Of a stretch of DNA of 64,000 bases, positions 16,866 to 24,039 are shown piece after piece. The notes below the pieces were generated by a model. The model searched no databases and had not been told where the DNA came from. It saw only the letters and a list, made by a program, of their open reading frames with translations. The stretch is from the NCBI RefSeq assembly GCF_017355915.2, contig NZ_JAFEUV020000012.1:109276-173275 (forward strand), in the 5' to 3' direction. The position numbers and the translations under genes were made by a program. The DNA comes from Telluribacter roseus. Its GTDB lineage: Bacteria > Bacteroidota > Bacteroidia > Cytophagales > Spirosomataceae. Numbering within the stretch: the stretch's first letter is position 1; every line of letters starts with the position of its first letter.

Positions 16866-19074
16866 TCAGATAGGAAAACCTCAAAATCGGGTAGACGGCC
16901 GTGATAAAGTAACCGGCCAGGCCAGGTATGCCGCCGAATTTAATGTCAAGGATCTTGCCTACGGTGTGGTCGTATCAAGTGCCATAGCAAAGGGGAGGAT
17001 CAAAGAGATGGACACTAGTGAGGCGCTGCGTGTAGAGGGAGTGCTTGAAGTATTCACTAGTGAAAACAGGCCGAAACTGGCTTCATACGACACAAGCTTT
17101 CAGGATGAGGATGCGCCTCCCGGCTCACCCTTCCGACCGCTTTTCAATCGGGACGTATTGTTCAATATGCAGCCCATTGCCCTGGTAGTGGCCGAAACCT
17201 ACGAACTGGCCCGGTATGCCGCTTCGCTCGTAAAGGTCGAGTACGAAACAGAGGAGTATGCTACTGATTTTGAAAAGGAGCGACCCAATGCCTACGTACC
17301 GGAAGAATATAAATCAACCACACCACCCGATCCGTGGGGAAAGCCCGAAACGGCCCTGAAAGAGGCCGAACATAAGGTGGCCGAAGAGTATTCGCATCCG
17401 AGCCAGCACCACAACCCCATGGAGATGCATGCTACTACGGCAGTATGGGAGGGGGATGGTCGTATCACCGTGTACGATAAAATACAGGGTGTACTTAACA
17501 GCCAGGAATATATTATGGGGGTATTCGGTCTGGCGAAGGAAGACGTACGGGTACTATCCCCTTTTGTAGGTGGAGCCTTTGGATCCGGCTTACGACCGCA
17601 GTACCAGCTTTTCATGGCGGTGATGGCTACGCTCGAACTGAAACGGTCCGTGCGGGTAGCGCTTACCAGACCTCAGATGTTTTCCTTTGGCCACCGTCCC
17701 AAAACCGTACAGCAACTGTCTTTGGGAGCCGCTGCCGATGGTACTCTTGAAGCCGTAGTACACCATGTCTTTGCCGAGACCTCCCGTTTTGAAGATTACA
17801 GTGAAGATGTAATTATCTGGCCCGGCGTACTGTATAAGTGTGACAACGTGAAGGTAAGCCATAAACTGGTGGGCCTGGATGTGTATACTCCGCTCGATAT
17901 GCGGGCTCCGGGGGGCACAACGGGTATCTATGCCCTGGAATGTGCCATCGACGAGCTCTCCTACAAAGTAGGAATGGACCCGGTGGAGTTTCGGCTGAAA
18001 AACTATTCGGTTAGGGATCAAAATGAGGATAAACCCTTTTCCAGTAAAGAGCTGCGGGAATGCTACCGTCAGGGGGCAGAACTATTTGGCTGGAAGGACC
18101 GGAAGCCACAGCCCCGATCCATGCGCGAAGGCCATAACCTGATTGGTTGGGGAGTGGCTAATGGAGCCTGGGAAGCTACTCAGAAGCCGTCCGGGGCCAA
18201 AGCTGTCCTGACCAAGGAAGGCAAGCTCACGGTAAGTAGTGCTACGGCCGACATTGGTACCGGTACCTATACCATCATGAGCCAGATTGCAGCCGAGTGC
18301 ATGGGACTACCCATTGAGGCCGTGGAATTCAAATTAGGTGATTCGTCCCTACCCCAGTCCCCCCTCGAAGGAGGGTCCTGGACTGCTTCCACGGTGGGGT
18401 CGGCAGTGAAGTTGGTCTGTGAGAAGCTGGGGGAGAAACTCCTGGAACTGGCTCAGGAATCAGATGACTCACCCTTCAAGGAAGCTGGCATAGAGGAGGT
18501 GGAGTTCACGGATGGTCAGATGCGACTTAAAGAGAATTCATCGGTTGCCATCCCACTCACCCAGCTCCTAAGAGATAATAAGAAGGATAATATACAGGTA
18601 GAAGCTGAGTCAAAACCTTCGGACGAACAGGAAAACTACTCGCCTTATTCGCACTCAGCGGTATTCGTGGAAGTAAAGGTGGACGAAGACCTGGGCACCA
18701 TTAAAGTTACACGGGTAGTAACTGCCGTTGCCGGTGGACGTATCCTGAACCCCAAGACCGCCCGCAGTCAGATCCTGGGTGGCGTCGTGTGGGGCATAGG
18801 CATGGCTCTGGAAGAGGAATCGGTTATGGACCACCAGTACGGCCGGTTTATCAACCATGATCTGGCCGAATACCACGTTCCGGTCAATGCCGATGTACAC
18901 GATGTTGAGGTGATATTTGTCGATGAAGAAGATTCTATCGTCAATCCACTCGGGGTGAAGGGATTGGGTGAAATCGGCATTGTCAGTGTAGCACCGGCCA
19001 TTGCCAATGCGGTGTATCATGCTACGGGTAAGCGGGTACGTGATTTGCCCATTACCCTTGATAAGGTAATGTAG
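16855..19074 (+). CDS. paoC: Aldehyde oxidoreductase molybdenum cofactor subunit (PaoC type)
   Basis: A 739-aa catalytic subunit binding the molybdopterin (cytosine dinucleotide) cofactor. Features include GKPQNRVDGRDKVTGQARY at the N-terminus, the VGGAFGSG cofactor loop, MRAPGGTTGIYALE, and the C-terminal KGLGEIGIV holding the invariant catalytic Glu. It hydroxylates aldehydes to acids, probably broad-range aromatic or aliphatic aldehydes. It is the last gene of a three-gene operon ended by a 22-bp hairpin. No XdhC/PaoD-type chaperone is found next to it, so maturation genes must lie elsewhere. Confidence 0.9.
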   Translation: MATNQIGKPQNRVDGRDKVTGQARYAAEFNVKDLAYGVVVSSAIAKGRIKEMDTSEALRVEGVLEVFTSENRPKLASYDTSFQDEDAPPGSPFRPLFNRDVLFNMQPIALVVAETYELARYAASLVKVEYETEEYATDFEKERPNAYVPEEYKSTTPPDPWGKPETALKEAEHKVAEEYSHPSQHHNPMEMHATTAVWEGDGRITVYDKIQGVLNSQEYIMGVFGLAKEDVRVLSPFVGGAFGSGLRPQYQLFMAVMATLELKRSVRVALTRPQMFSFGHRPKTVQQLSLGAAADGTLEAVVHHVFAETSRFEDYSEDVIIWPGVLYKCDNVKVSHKLVGLDVYTPLDMRAPGGTTGIYALECAIDELSYKVGMDPVEFRLKNYSVRDQNEDKPFSSKELRECYRQGAELFGWKDRKPQPRSMREGHNLIGWGVANGAWEATQKPSGAKAVLTKEGKLTVSSATADIGTGTYTIMSQIAAECMGLPIEAVEFKLGDSSLPQSPLEGGSWTASTVGSAVKLVCEKLGEKLLELAQESDDSPFKEAGIEEVEFTDGQMRLKENSSVAIPLTQLLRDNKKDNIQVEAESKPSDEQENYSPYSHSAVFVEVKVDEDLGTIKVTRVVTAVAGGRILNPKTARSQILGGVVWGIGMALEEESVMDHQYGRFINHDLAEYHVPVNADVHDVEVIFVDEEDSIVNPLGVKGLGEIGIVSVAPAIANAVYHATGKRVRDLPITLDKVM

Positions 19075-19090
19075 CGGGTAGTTAAGTAGG

Positions 19091-19136
19091 ATAAAAGCTG
19101 AGGGCTGACAATCAATTGTCAGCCCTCAGCTTTTAT
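19091..19136. terminator. 22-bp perfect convergent terminator
   Basis: The arms 19091-19112 and 19115-19136 are fully complementary around a 2-base centre, with A and T ends on both sides. It lies 17 bases after the paoC stop and covers the stop codon of the opposing 89-aa gene, so it terminates both. Confidence 0.9.
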
Positions 19137-19402
19137 AGTCTTGCTTCTAAATGGTATTGATGCTTTTGCCGGTCCTGATCCAGCTCGATGGTGTAGGTTA
19201 ACTTACTACCTTCTGGAAAGCTATCCGCATCCGTGTAGGGCGTTCGGATTCCCTGCACTAGCAGCTCTTCCTCCCCATCATTAACCTTCCGGAAGATCTT
19301 AACATCACCCAGGCACTCTTTCCGAAAGGATATTTTGCGCCCCTGCTCGGTCAGCTCAATGTAGGGAAGGCCGCTGGGATGATCAGTACTTACCTCAGTC
19401 AT
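19133..19402 (-). CDS. Hypothetical protein, 89 aa
   Basis: Unrecognised. The product is short, charged and probably beta-rich (YIELTEQGRKISF, KLTYTIELDQ), with no signal peptide. It starts 15 bases after the stop of the HMA-domain gene and ends inside the convergent hairpin, so the two form a small operon. A role in metal handling is possible only by association. Confidence 0.6.
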   Translation of the reverse strand: MTEVSTDHPSGLPYIELTEQGRKISFRKECLGDVKIFRKVNDGEEELLVQGIRTPYTDADSFPEGSKLTYTIELDQDRQKHQYHLEARL

Positions 19403-19417
19403 AACACAACTTTAGAG

Positions 19418-19657
19418 TTAAATATCGCCTCCTCCGATGCCCTGCACACGTAGTACCTCGGCCTGGAATCCAGCTTTCTCAACCAGACTTTCAACGTGGT
19501 GCGGCTCTATCTCATCCCCGGATACACTCAGTATCTTTTCAGGTGTGTTAGTATCCACATCCCACATGGATATCCGATCCTCACCATCAAGGTAAGGCGT
19601 AACTTTGGCTACGCAGTCTCCACACTTTATGTTGGTTTTGAATTTAAGTATTTTCAT
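19418..19657 (-). CDS. Heavy-metal-associated (HMA) domain protein
   Basis: A 79-aa protein with the ferredoxin-like HMA fold: MKILKFKTNIKCGDCVAKV has the CxxC metal site (CGDC), followed by EDRISMWDVDTNTPEKILSV and a helix. Such proteins bind Cu(I), Zn or similar ions as chaperones; several Bacteroidota forms act as redox or regulatory proteins instead. The frame opens earlier at a TTG (19693) but ATG at 19657 fits the fold exactly. It is grouped with a Cys-rich copper-type protein 0.6 kb away. Confidence 0.75.
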   Translation of the reverse strand: MKILKFKTNIKCGDCVAKVTPYLDGEDRISMWDVDTNTPEKILSVSGDEIEPHHVESLVEKAGFQAEVLRVQGIGGGDI

Positions 19658-19776
19658 AGGTACATAAGATTTGATAATTGATATCAGGCTCAACGTGCCT
19701 TTACTCTTTTATTGATTGTCAATATCAGTAACTATCTAACAGGCTACATCAGGAGATGTTCAGATTAGTCTCCATT

Positions 19777-20100
19777 TTACCGGATATACTCATCCCATCC
19801 GGCATAGTGCTGTGTGACTGGTCCAAGGGGTAATGCCAGGGCTGCCACGGCTAGTACTGCACCTGCGATATTCAGGCTGGTGGGACTGTTGGCAAGGATA
19901 ATGTGTACCAGTCCCTGGGGGATCACCAGGATACCAAATTCAGCGTACTATCCAGGGCCATGGTACGCCAGCGGGCAGGACTGCCCTTCCATCCATCCCA
20001 TCAGAAACACGAAAGTATAGTTCGACCTATGGATAATGTAGAGCCATGGCTTTGCTGGTGTGCCTGAATGCAATGAAAATTTTTCAAAAAACGATTCCAT
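19777..20100 (-). pseudogene. Decayed fragment of a second SPW-VKOR-type membrane protein
   Basis: Reading the minus strand, an ATG at 20098-20100 opens a frame (MESFFEKFSLHSG...) that runs through FVFLMGWMEG and soon hits a stop. In another frame ARWRTMALDS matches NRWRTMPW of the intact SPW-VKOR protein. In a third, EFGILVIPQGLVHIIL matches its FAILIIPLGVVSITLV, then jumps to SPTSLNIAGAVLAV and ALPLGPVTQHYAGWDEYIR, which matches the C-terminal SPW end, stopping at 19777. Frameshifts, an in-frame TAG and an internal deletion that removes the CxxC site show a remnant. The alignment was done by eye. Confidence 0.6.
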
Positions 20101-20211
20101 TAGCTGAATGGTAAGTGTACAGGTTACTCATAATCATTCAAAAAGCAACTGGATTATTCTCTTTAGTGATTAGAGGTTCAAAGTGTAACGAACAGATAAA
20201 CCTTAAAAAAC

Positions 20212-20249
20212 AATAGGTAACTGAGTATGTTAAATACTAGTAACCTATT
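20212..20249 (+). promoter_or_regulatory. Imperfect inverted repeat before the copper-binding protein gene
   Basis: Arms AATAGGTAACT (20212-20222) and AGTAACCTATT (20239-20249) pair at 10 of 11 positions, ending 18 bases before the ATG. Position suggests an operator for a metal-responsive repressor or a 5' leader hairpin. No regulator is identified. Confidence 0.4.
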
Positions 20250-20267
20250 TTCAACTAAACTCGAGGA

Positions 20268-20609
20268 ATGATGGCGAATGAACAATTTCAATCTTGTATT
20301 CAAGCTTGTCAGGAGTGTGCTGTGGAATGTAGCCAATGTATGGATGCCTGCCTGGGAGAGGAGGATGTAAAAATGATGGTGGACTGTATCAGGCTGGATC
20401 GGGATTGTGCTAACATCTGCTTTACGGCAGTAGAGTTGATGGCTAACAACAGCCCGTTTGCCGCTCAGTTATGTGATTTGTGCGCTCAGATTTGTGATGC
20501 CTGTGCTGATGAATGTGAGAAGCACGATGCGGATCACTGCCATCGCTGCGCTGAGGTCTGCCGTCGTTGTGCCGAAGAGTGCCGACGCATGGCAGCAATG
20601 GCCGCCTAA
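20268..20609 (+). CDS. Four-helix-bundle Cys-rich copper-binding protein (DUF326/Csp-like)
   Basis: A 113-aa protein with 19 cysteines (from Cys10 to Cys105), mostly in CxxxC and CxxC spacing along predicted helices (QSCIQACQECAVECSQC, AQLCDLCAQICDACADEC). This is the pattern of the copper storage protein/DUF326 family, where Cys-lined four-helix bundles hold many Cu(I) ions. There is no signal peptide, so it would be a cytosolic store like Csp3. Two adjacent ATG codons (20268 and 20271) are possible starts. Flanked by an upstream dyad and a good terminator, it is monocistronic. Confidence 0.85.
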   Translation: MMANEQFQSCIQACQECAVECSQCMDACLGEEDVKMMVDCIRLDRDCANICFTAVELMANNSPFAAQLCDLCAQICDACADECEKHDADHCHRCAEVCRRCAEECRRMAAMAA

Positions 20610-20637
20610 ACTGCTATATCAATCAGTATCAGATAAG

Positions 20638-20667
20638 GAGCCGTACCTGTAAGGTGCGGCTCTTTTT
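20638..20667 (+). terminator. Rho-independent terminator of the copper-binding protein gene
   Basis: Stem GAGCCGTACCT (20638-20648) with AGGTGCGGCTC (20652-20662), one G-U pair, 3-base loop, followed by five T. It lies 28 bases after the stop. Confidence 0.85.
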
Positions 20668-20712
20668 GCTGTGGTGCTTTACATAGTAGCTTCAGTAGTT
20701 GATACTGGCTTA

Positions 20713-20763
20713 TCTATTATTCAATAGAACTATTGAATAATAGATTGTTTATAGTTAAATTTG
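20713..20763 (+). promoter_or_regulatory. ArsR-type operator overlapping a Bacteroidota promoter
   Basis: A perfect 14-bp inverted repeat, TCTATTATTCAATA (20713-20726) and TATTGAATAATAGA (20731-20744), 4-base spacer. Its right arm contains TTG (20733-20735), placed exactly 20 bases before TAAATTTG (20756-20763), which matches the Bacteroidota -7 element TAnnTTTG. The regulator gene starts at 20792. A bound ArsR dimer would cover the -33 element, giving direct autorepression. The match to the consensus is seen; regulation is inferred. Confidence 0.75.
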
Positions 20764-20791
20764 CTTCGTACACTAGCTGTCAATCTACCTA

Positions 20792-21454
20792 ATGGAGAAA
20801 AGAGAATTTAAGGAGCGGGTATATGGAGGAATAGCCCAGATGACAAAGGCCTTGTCCAACCCGCATCGGCTGGAGATCATTGAATTATTAGCACAGGGGG
20901 AAAAAACAGTAGAAGTGATCGCTGCTGAGGTTCGTGCTACCGTGGCTAATGCTTCACAGCACTTACAGGTACTTAAGCAGTCGCGGCTGGTGAATACGCG
21001 CAAGCAGGGGCATTATGTATACTATCGACTTTCGAGCCCGGAAGTGTTTCAGGCCTGGCTGGCGCTACGCACATTAAGTATCAGGGAGCTTCCTGAGGTG
21101 GAGAAGGTGGTGAATGACTTCCGGAAAGAAAAGAATAGTCTGGAAGGAGTATCTATTGAAGAACTGATTCAAAAGCTGCAGGCAGATGAGGTAATCATGC
21201 TGGACGTACGACCTACCGAAGAGTACCTGCTGGGGCATATACCCAGGGCTATATCTGTACCTCCCGCTGAGTGGGAACAGCAGTTGCTTACCCTGCCATC
21301 CGATAAGGAGATTATTGCCTACTGCCGCGGGCCATTCTGTGTATTTGCTGATGATGCGGTAGCCCTCCTGAAGAGCAAAGGGTACCGGGCCACCCGTCTG
21401 GAGGCGGGCTTTCCGGACTGGAAGCATCAGGGGCTCCCCGTTGAGCTAAATTAG
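20792..21454 (+). CDS. ArsR-family regulator fused to a rhodanese domain
   Basis: A 220-aa fusion. Residues about 1-95 are a winged-helix ArsR/SmtB domain (LSNPHRLEIIELLAQGEK, VANASQHLQVLKQSRLV, GHYVYYRL). About 125-218 is a rhodanese domain (MLDVRPTEEYLLGHIPRA) with active-site Cys in IAYCRGPFCVFADDA. ArsR-rhodanese fusions are a known family and plausibly sense persulfide or other reactive sulfur through the rhodanese Cys. No canonical CxC metal site is seen in the DNA-recognition helix. A perfect operator overlaps its own promoter. The desaturase-like gene follows after 54 bases and is the likely co-transcribed target. Confidence 0.88.
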   Translation: MEKREFKERVYGGIAQMTKALSNPHRLEIIELLAQGEKTVEVIAAEVRATVANASQHLQVLKQSRLVNTRKQGHYVYYRLSSPEVFQAWLALRTLSIRELPEVEKVVNDFRKEKNSLEGVSIEELIQKLQADEVIMLDVRPTEEYLLGHIPRAISVPPAEWEQQLLTLPSDKEIIAYCRGPFCVFADDAVALLKSKGYRATRLEAGFPDWKHQGLPVELN

Positions 21455-21508
21455 AAGTGTTTGAATGTAGGAGTTAGTAGAAGTTCTGACCTGTAAAGAC
21501 CTACACCT

Positions 21509-22444
21509 ATGGTGGTGCTTGAGAAATATGGAAATATTCTGATCAACTCCTTCTATGGCTACGCCGACTATTTGTGGAGGGAGGTACTAAATCCTCATGG
21601 GACCAACTTCTTTTACTGGCTGCTGGCGCTTTCGCTTTTCTGCTGGTTGCTGGAGATCATAGTACCCTGGCGGAAAGGGCAGCCCATCCTTCGTCGCGAC
21701 TTCTGGCTGGATGGCTTCTACATGTTCTTTAACTTCTTCCTGTTCTCCCTCATTGGTTATAATGCACTCTCCGATATAGGTGTAGAAGCCTTTAAAGATC
21801 TGATGGGAATGGCAGGGGTGCAGCATCTGGTGGTATGGGACATAGCTGCCTGGCCGGTGTGGGCACGGCTATTGACGCTGTTTATAGTACGTGACTTTAT
21901 CCAGTGGAATGTGCATCGCCTGCTGCACCGGGTTGAGTGGCTCTGGCGGATTCATCAGGTACACCACTCGGTGGAAGAAATGGGCTTTGCCTCCCACATG
22001 CGCTACCACCCTCTGGAGACAGTGATCTACCGTACTATTGAGTACGTCCCCCTGGCTATGATTGGTTTTGGCCTGACTGACTTTTTTATAGTACATCTGT
22101 TTACTCTGGCTATTGGCCACCTCAACCATACCAATGTGTACCTGCCTCTGGGGAAGCTAAGGTACCTGCTCAATAATCCACAGACCCATACCTGGCATCA
22201 CGCTAAGGATCTTAAGGAGTGTCGGTATGGCGTCAACTTCGCCATTACGCTCAGCCTGTGGGACTACCTGTTCGGTACCGCTTATGTACCCAGGGACGGT
22301 AAGGAAATAGCTTTGGGTTTCAAAGGTGTGGAGCAGTTCCCCCGTCACTTCTGGCATCAGGTGAAGTATCCTTTTACGAAGGACAGAAGGGAGAAAGCCA
22401 TGCAGGATTTTAAAGTGGAAAGTACATCAGGAATAAAAAAATAA
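21509..22444 (+). CDS. Sterol desaturase/fatty acid hydroxylase family membrane protein (2)
   Basis: A 311-aa polytopic protein with the di-iron histidine boxes HRLLHR, HQVHHS, HLNHTN and HTWHHA, set among four or more hydrophobic segments. It is longer and more typical of the bacterial sterol desaturase family than the protein at 12 kb. It probably hydroxylates or desaturates a membrane lipid. It lies directly after the ArsR-rhodanese gene, suggesting that sulfur or redox signals control it, and ends at a perfect convergent terminator. Confidence 0.87.
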   Translation: MVVLEKYGNILINSFYGYADYLWREVLNPHGTNFFYWLLALSLFCWLLEIIVPWRKGQPILRRDFWLDGFYMFFNFFLFSLIGYNALSDIGVEAFKDLMGMAGVQHLVVWDIAAWPVWARLLTLFIVRDFIQWNVHRLLHRVEWLWRIHQVHHSVEEMGFASHMRYHPLETVIYRTIEYVPLAMIGFGLTDFFIVHLFTLAIGHLNHTNVYLPLGKLRYLLNNPQTHTWHHAKDLKECRYGVNFAITLSLWDYLFGTAYVPRDGKEIALGFKGVEQFPRHFWHQVKYPFTKDRREKAMQDFKVESTSGIKK

Positions 22445-22472
22445 AGCCGGCGTAGCTACGCCGGCTTTATTT
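22439..22472. terminator. Perfect 34-bp palindromic terminator
   Basis: A complete palindrome (arms 22439-22455 and 22456-22472, core GCCGGCGTAGCTACGCCGGC) with A and T ends serves both the desaturase gene (its stop lies inside the left arm) and the convergent ferredoxin gene. Confidence 0.9.
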
Positions 22473-22488
22473 ACTAATGAAGATTATA

Positions 22489-22809
22489 TCAATGATTCTC
22501 ACTGGCAATTCTGAATAATGCTCCTTCCATGTACTCCTCCACCCGAAGCTGGCAGGCCAATCGGCTGTCGTCGTGGGCACTGGGTAATGTATCCAGTATA
22601 TCCAGTTCTACATCACTGACCGGAGGAAAGTTATCGTGCCCTTCGAGTACCTGCACATGGCAGGTGGCACAAAGCCCCATACCCCCACAGGTAGCAAGTA
22701 TATCATACTCTGATGCTTTTAGTACTTCCATCAGGTTCAGGCCGATGCCTTCGGGTACTTCGACCGGTCTCTGCTCGCCGTTACGGTCTTCTACAATAAA
22801 GTTTATCAT
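22489..22809 (-). CDS. [2Fe-2S] ferredoxin, adrenodoxin/Isc type
   Basis: A 106-aa ferredoxin with the cluster ligands in ATCGGMGLCATCHVQV (C-x5-C-x2-C) and a distal Cys in RLACQL, the vertebrate-type/Isc spacing. It lies downstream of a ferredoxin-NAD(P) reductase on the same strand, which is its likely electron donor. It may feed oxygenases such as the desaturase-like protein next door, or iron-sulfur assembly. Cytosolic. Confidence 0.88.
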   Translation of the reverse strand: MINFIVEDRNGEQRPVEVPEGIGLNLMEVLKASEYDILATCGGMGLCATCHVQVLEGHDNFPPVSDVELDILDTLPSAHDDSRLACQLRVEEYMEGALFRIASENH

Positions 22810-22826
22810 CTTTGGAAATAGTGAGA

Positions 22827-22883
22827 GAATGAGTGATTAAGAGAATGAGAGAATATTTGTTTTATTCACTAAATCACTCATTC
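22827..22883. repeat. Inverted repeat between reductase and ferredoxin genes
   Basis: GAATGAGTGATT (22827-22838) and AATCACTCATTC (22872-22883) are perfect 12-base complements around a 33-base centre that contains further GAATGAGA copies. It fills the 90-base gap between the two genes. It may be an intercistronic mRNA hairpin or a small extragenic repeat of the kind scattered in these genomes. Confidence 0.5.
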
Positions 22884-22899
22884 AATATTTAAAATTAAA

Positions 22900-23904
22900 T
22901 CAAAACGCCGGTACGCCGTTAACGGTGGTGTACTTAAAGCTTAGCTTCTGATTGGGGTAGACGTACTTGAACGCGCTCTGGCACATCAGGGCTGCCTCGT
23001 GAAATCCGCAGAGGATCAGCTTGAGCTTACCCGGATAGGTGTTGATGTCTCCAATGGCATAGATGCGCTCTACGTTGGTACTATAGTCAAAGGTGTTGAC
23101 GCTGATGGCGGATTTATCAATAGCCAGCCCCCAGTCAGCAATGGGTCCCAGTTTGGGAGTCAGTCCAAACAGGGGGATCAGGTGGTCAGCTTCCATGGTG
23201 TAGCTGCTTTTATCCTTACCTACCAGGGTTACCTCCTTAAGGTGTCCATTGCCATTGATGGAGCTGATATTGGAGTTCAGGATAAGGTTGATCTTACCTT
23301 CCTGTGCCAGTTCGAATACCTTCTCGGCCGAGTCGGGTGCACCGCGGAAGGTTTCGCCCCGGTGTACCAGCGTTACCTCCTGGGCTACATTGGCCAGGAA
23401 TATGGTCCAGTCAAGGGCGGAGTCGCCACCACCCGCCAGTACTACCCGGCGGTCACGCAGTAACTCGGGGTTTCTGACCATGTAGCTTACCCCTTTCCCT
23501 TCGAAACGTTCCAGACCTTCAATCTCAGGTTTACGAGGTTCAAAAGAACCCAGTCCGGCGGCTATCACCACCACTTGGCAGTGTACACGGGTACCCTCGC
23601 TCGTCCCAACTATATACGATCCATCTTCCTGCTTGTCGAGTACTTCGACCCGCTCACCCAGGCTGAATGTTGGCTTGAAACTAGCAATCTGCTCCATCAG
23701 GTTATCCACCAGTTCCTGCGCTTTTACTTCCGGATAACCCGGTATATCATAGATGGGTTTTTGGGGGTAAATCTCAGAAAGTTGTCCACCTACCTGGGGC
23801 AGGGCATCAATCAGGTGGCAGCGCATTTTTAGTAATCCAGCTTCAAATACGGCAAATAGTCCAACGGGACCGGCACCAATGATGCATATATCTGTTGTAA
23901 TCAT
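22900..23904 (-). CDS. Ferredoxin-NADP reductase, thioredoxin-reductase-like type
   Basis: A 334-aa flavoprotein with an FAD motif (CIIGAGPVGLFAVFEAG), an NAD(P) motif (VVLAGGGDSALDWTI), and the C-terminal YAIGDINTYPGKLKLI. It lacks the CxxC of thioredoxin reductase, which identifies the TrxR-like ferredoxin-NADP reductase family (Bacillus YumC, Chlorobium FNR). It would reduce the ferredoxin encoded 90 bases downstream. It is preceded by a LysR gene on the same strand after a 135-base gap. Confidence 0.88.
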   Translation of the reverse strand: MITTDICIIGAGPVGLFAVFEAGLLKMRCHLIDALPQVGGQLSEIYPQKPIYDIPGYPEVKAQELVDNLMEQIASFKPTFSLGERVEVLDKQEDGSYIVGTSEGTRVHCQVVVIAAGLGSFEPRKPEIEGLERFEGKGVSYMVRNPELLRDRRVVLAGGGDSALDWTIFLANVAQEVTLVHRGETFRGAPDSAEKVFELAQEGKINLILNSNISSINGNGHLKEVTLVGKDKSSYTMEADHLIPLFGLTPKLGPIADWGLAIDKSAISVNTFDYSTNVERIYAIGDINTYPGKLKLILCGFHEAALMCQSAFKYVYPNQKLSFKYTTVNGVPAF

Positions 23905-23930
23905 GATTTATGTTTTGATTAAGCTATAAC

Positions 23931-23940
23931 CCTACGTAGG
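23931..23940 (-). promoter_or_regulatory. Palindrome upstream of the ferredoxin reductase gene
   Basis: CCTACGTAGG is a perfect 10-base palindrome 26 bases before the reductase start, in an AT-rich promoter region. It could be an operator, for example for the adjacent LysR protein. Low certainty. Confidence 0.25.
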
Positions 23941-24039
23941 ATTATATATGTAACTACATTAAAAACAGCTGTAACTGATTGATGGTTCAAAGGTAGAGGA
24001 CTTACGAAGGGAAGACTAATAACTATTTGTTATGAGTCA

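Noticed and set aside
16138..19020. Long opposite-strand frames inside the aldehyde oxidase genes, for example 15900-16775
   Set aside because: They are shadows of strongly coding sequence; the plus-strand genes have full family motifs.
15361..19074. Calling the molybdenum enzyme a CO dehydrogenase
   Set aside because: The extra four-Cys site in the FAD subunit and the lack of a CO-dehydrogenase Cys loop (AYxCSFR type) in the large subunit point to an aldehyde oxidase.
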